A stretch of 64,000 nt of DNA from Massilia terrae (GTDB lineage Bacteria > Pseudomonadota > Gammaproteobacteria > Burkholderiales > Burkholderiaceae_D). Numbering within the stretch: the first letter of the stretch is position 1; each line of letters starts with the position of its first letter. Below are positions 61,846 to 64,000 of the stretch, piece by piece. Below the pieces are notes generated by a model. It did not search any database, was not told where the DNA came from, and was given only the letters and a program-made list of their open reading frames with translations. The DNA lies in assembly GCF_024753145.1 (NCBI RefSeq), contig NZ_JANUGU010000004.1, positions 310,001-374,000 of the forward strand, read 5' to 3'. A program made the position numbers and the translations under genes.

Positions 61846-62451
61846 GTGCGCAAATCAAAGATCGAAGCTGCCGAATCGCGGAAGCGTGTACTGGCGACCG
61901 CAAGCGACAAATTCCTGCGCGAGGGGATTAACGCGACGGGCATTTCCGACGTCATGGTTGCCGCAGGTTTGACACAGGGCGGCTTTTATCGCCATTTCCG
62001 CTCGAAGGAGCACCTGATCGCCGAAGCAAGTGCAGCAGCCTTCGACGACACCATGGCGGAATTCGAGCAAGCCGTATCGGGAAAAAGCCCGCGCGAGGCG
62101 ATTGCGATTATCGTCCACCATTATTTGTTCCAGCTGCAGGCGGAGGATAACAATCGTCTGTGCCCGCTCTCCACCTTGAGCAGCGAGCTGCGCCATTCGA
62201 ACGATGAGGTCAAGGCCGTCATCCTGAATGGCTATTCTCGCCTGGTCAAATTCCTTGCCTCGTTCATGATGCGGCTGGATGTCGACGATTACCTTGGCCT
62301 TGCCTCGTCGGTCGTTTCGATCATGGTAGGAGCGGTTTCCGTGTCTGCATTGGCAGTTGAAAAGGACGCTGCTAACAACATCTTGACCAATGCTGAAAAG
62401 ACGATTGGCCAACTGATCGATAGCGCTGCGCGTCAGGCGCGTCCTGCCTGA
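61846..62451 (+). CDS. TetR-family transcriptional regulator
   Basis: 201 residues. Helix-turn-helix FLREGINATGISDVMVAAGLTQGGFYRHFRSKEHL is typical. The effector domain is similar to AcrR/YcdC-type regulators (RLCPLSTLSSELRHSNDEVKAVI). I chose GTG 61846 with GGAG upstream; GTG 61834 is an alternative. It is the last gene of the RND operon, so it likely represses the operon and perhaps the divergent SDR through the inverted repeat at 56137-56178. Confidence 0.92.
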   Translation: MRKSKIEAAESRKRVLATASDKFLREGINATGISDVMVAAGLTQGGFYRHFRSKEHLIAEASAAAFDDTMAEFEQAVSGKSPREAIAIIVHHYLFQLQAEDNNRLCPLSTLSSELRHSNDEVKAVILNGYSRLVKFLASFMMRLDVDDYLGLASSVVSIMVGAVSVSALAVEKDAANNILTNAEKTIGQLIDSAARQARPA

Positions 62452-62471
62452 CGCAGACAGCGCCTTTTTTA
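62423..62471 (+). terminator. Terminator after the TetR gene
   Basis: Outer GCGCTG / CAGCGC and inner GTCAGGC / GCCTGAC stems form a long hairpin followed by CTTTTTT. It overlaps the stop codon and separates the gene from the convergent hexosaminidase. Confidence 0.8.
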
Positions 62472-64000
62472 TTGCCCACTGCGGCCATCGTCTCCAAGCC
62501 TGAATGTAGCGCGGCTGGTCGGCCCAAGGCGGCCGTCGCCTAGCTCCACGCGTGCATTGACGATAACTGGCGCTGAGACATCCAGCGTTTTCGGGCCATC
62601 GTAGACGGTGGATTGCGCGGTCGGGGAAGTGCCATCGAGCGTATAGCGAATCTTCGCCCCGGGGATAGGCGTAGCCAGCACCAAAGATGCCTGCGCCTGC
62701 GACGTCACCACATCCGATTCCAGCCCCTCGACTTCGGGAATGCGGTAATGAACCCCAGCCTTGCCGAGGGCTACCAATTGCGGCCCAAGCCGTTTGACGA
62801 AACGGTCCCAATCACGCGCCGCCCGCGGCGCCCACAGCACATCTGCCACCGCCAGCGCACGTGGCCAGTATTTCGCCTCGACCTGGTCGATGCGCGGTAA
62901 ATATTCAGTCCAGAGATTGGCCTGCCCGCCGAGAATATGTTTCGCTTGCTCCGGCGTCAGCGAGGCAGTGACAGGCTCGAACGCATACACCTTCTTTAGC
63001 GGCAGATAGCCGACCATGCAGTCCGGCTCCTCCGGCGGTTTGCCTTCACAATAGTCGAGATAGACATTGTCGGTCGGGGACATGATCACATCGTGGCCAA
63101 GCTGCGCGGCCTTGATGCCGCCAGCCATGCCACGCCACGACATCACCGTGGCGGTCGGCGAAGGGGCGCCGTCGAGAATCTCGTCCCAGCCGATAATCAT
63201 GCGGCCGTGATCAGTAACGAACTGCTCCACCCGGCGCAGGAACCAACCCTGCAGTGCGTGTTCGTTCTTCAAGCCTTCGCGGCGAATGATGTCCTGGGCT
63301 AATGCACTCTGTTCCCATCGTATGGTCGGCGCCTCGTCGCCCCCAAGGTGGATGTAGGTTGAGGGGAACACTTCCATGACTTCGCTGAGCACGCCCATGA
63401 CGAAATTGAAGGTAGCCTCGCTTGGACACAGGATATCGTCGGCAACGCCCCAGGTCGTGCGCACCTCGAACGGTCCCGGGGTGCAGCCAAGTTCCGGGTA
63501 TGCAGCCAGCGCGGCGACCATATGTCCTGGCATGTCGATCTCCGGAATGACCGTGATGTGGCGCTGCTTCGCGTACTCGACGACCTCGCGTGCTTGTGCC
63601 TGGGTATAAAAACCGCCATACGGCTTGCCATCGCCGACGTAGGGGGACAACTTGCGCTCAAGCACGGTCTCCTTGCGCCAAGCACCCACGGTGGTCAATT
63701 TCGGGTAACCCTTAATCTCCAGGCGCCAGCCTTGGTCGTCCGTGAGGTGCCAGTGAAGGACATTGAACTTGTAGCGCGCCATCAGGTCGAGCTGGCGCTT
63801 GATGTCCTCTACCGGGATCATGTGCCTTGCCACATCGAGCATCAGCCCACGATAAGGAAAACGCGGCGCATCGGCAATGCGAACGGCTGGAATGGCACGG
63901 CCTTGCGAATCCGGCGGCACGAGCTGGCGCAGCGTCTGCAATCCATGGAACAAGCCATCCGCCGCCGGAGCCTTCAGCGAAATGCCGCTCTGGTCGATCT
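62469..64000 (-). CDS. Beta-N-acetylhexosaminidase (GH20), N-terminus beyond window
   Basis: About 510 residues are visible; the frame is open at base 64000. The catalytic barrel starts PYRGLMLDVARHMIPVEDIKRQLD, with HWHLTDDQGWRLEIKGYP and the catalytic pair in YIHLGGDEAPTIRW. EYLPRIDQVEAKYWPRALAVAD closes the barrel and a C-terminal beta domain (about the last 95 residues) follows. It releases terminal GlcNAc/GalNAc, for example from chitin oligomers or glycans. The missing part should hold the signal peptide and the N-terminal GH20b domain. Confidence 0.93.
   Translation of the reverse strand, partial: IDQSGISLKAPAADGLFHGLQTLRQLVPPDSQGRAIPAVRIADAPRFPYRGLMLDVARHMIPVEDIKRQLDLMARYKFNVLHWHLTDDQGWRLEIKGYPKLTTVGAWRKETVLERKLSPYVGDGKPYGGFYTQAQAREVVEYAKQRHITVIPEIDMPGHMVAALAAYPELGCTPGPFEVRTTWGVADDILCPSEATFNFVMGVLSEVMEVFPSTYIHLGGDEAPTIRWEQSALAQDIIRREGLKNEHALQGWFLRRVEQFVTDHGRMIIGWDEILDGAPSPTATVMSWRGMAGGIKAAQLGHDVIMSPTDNVYLDYCEGKPPEEPDCMVGYLPLKKVYAFEPVTASLTPEQAKHILGGQANLWTEYLPRIDQVEAKYWPRALAVADVLWAPRAARDWDRFVKRLGPQLVALGKAGVHYRIPEVEGLESDVVTSQAQASLVLATPIPGAKIRYTLDGTSPTAQSTVYDGPKTLDVSAPVIVNARVELGDGRLGPTSRATFRLGDDGRSGQ

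Overview
The window looks like chromosomal DNA from a GC-rich betaproteobacterium. Housekeeping genes (glnS, pyrF, sbcB, ubiUVT), the codon bias and the family-typical gene neighbourhoods point to Burkholderiales, most likely Oxalobacteraceae (Massilia/Duganella/Telluria type). That is inference from gene content; there is no rRNA and I name no species. About 60 genes are packed densely in short operons, with one tRNA, no CRISPR array, no insertion sequence and no prophage. A family of REP-like palindromes (GTCGTTCCCGC / GCGGGAACGAC) sits between genes throughout.

Layout. 1-5.0 kb: a divergent polyamine/membrane module, with a membrane-anchored spermidine synthase facing DUF350, an SPFH-SHOCT protein, a zinc-ribbon DUF4178 protein, a small Gly/Ser-rich protein and SpeD. 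5-8 kb: a CoA-transferase, a small coiled-coil protein and an MFS exporter. 8.1-10.6 kb: an operon of a mini J-domain protein and three unrecognised proteins. 11-15 kb: glnS and an orphan CHASE histidine kinase. 15-16.2 kb: a GRDP-like protein carrying eight exact 17-residue repeats. 17-29.8 kb: mostly single metabolic or stress genes (iron-sulfur flavin reductase, hydrolase, exported methyltransferase, MFS, HPF-like protein, BtuF-like receptor, diguanylate cyclase, sbcB, pyrF) and a lemA-TPM-TPM operon. 29.8-33.2 kb: an SDR, small proteins and two candidate small RNAs. 33.3-41.1 kb: a five-gene minus-strand galactose operon (galT, M24-like pseudoenzyme, galK, GH2 glycosidase, fused glycosyltransferase/UDP-galactopyranose-mutase-like protein). 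41.5-43 kb: pirin and a small exported protein. 43.2-48.6 kb: a MarR-controlled EmrB/OMF/EmrA efflux operon ending in a uracil-DNA-glycosylase-like gene. 48.7-54.9 kb: an FAH hydrolase, an outer-membrane protein, the ubiUVT operon for oxygen-independent ubiquinone synthesis, an unknown gene and galM. 55-62.5 kb: tRNA-Ser(GGA), an SDR, and an RND efflux operon followed by its probable TetR regulator. The right end carries a GH20 hexosaminidase running off the edge.

Genes that work together: SpeD makes the decarboxylated AdoMet that the divergent spermidine synthase uses. GalM, GalT and GalK are Leloir enzymes (no galE here), and the neighbouring GH2 enzyme and UGM-like fusion suggest galactoside release and a galactose-containing surface glycan. 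Two drug-efflux operons each have a local regulator and an inverted repeat placed over the likely promoter. The most novel-looking items are the repeat-bearing GRDP-like protein, the SPFH/DUF350/polyamine module, the J-domain operon, a CU-loop small RNA candidate, a start-codon hairpin on the HPF-like gene and the catalytically degenerate M24 protein in the galactose operon.
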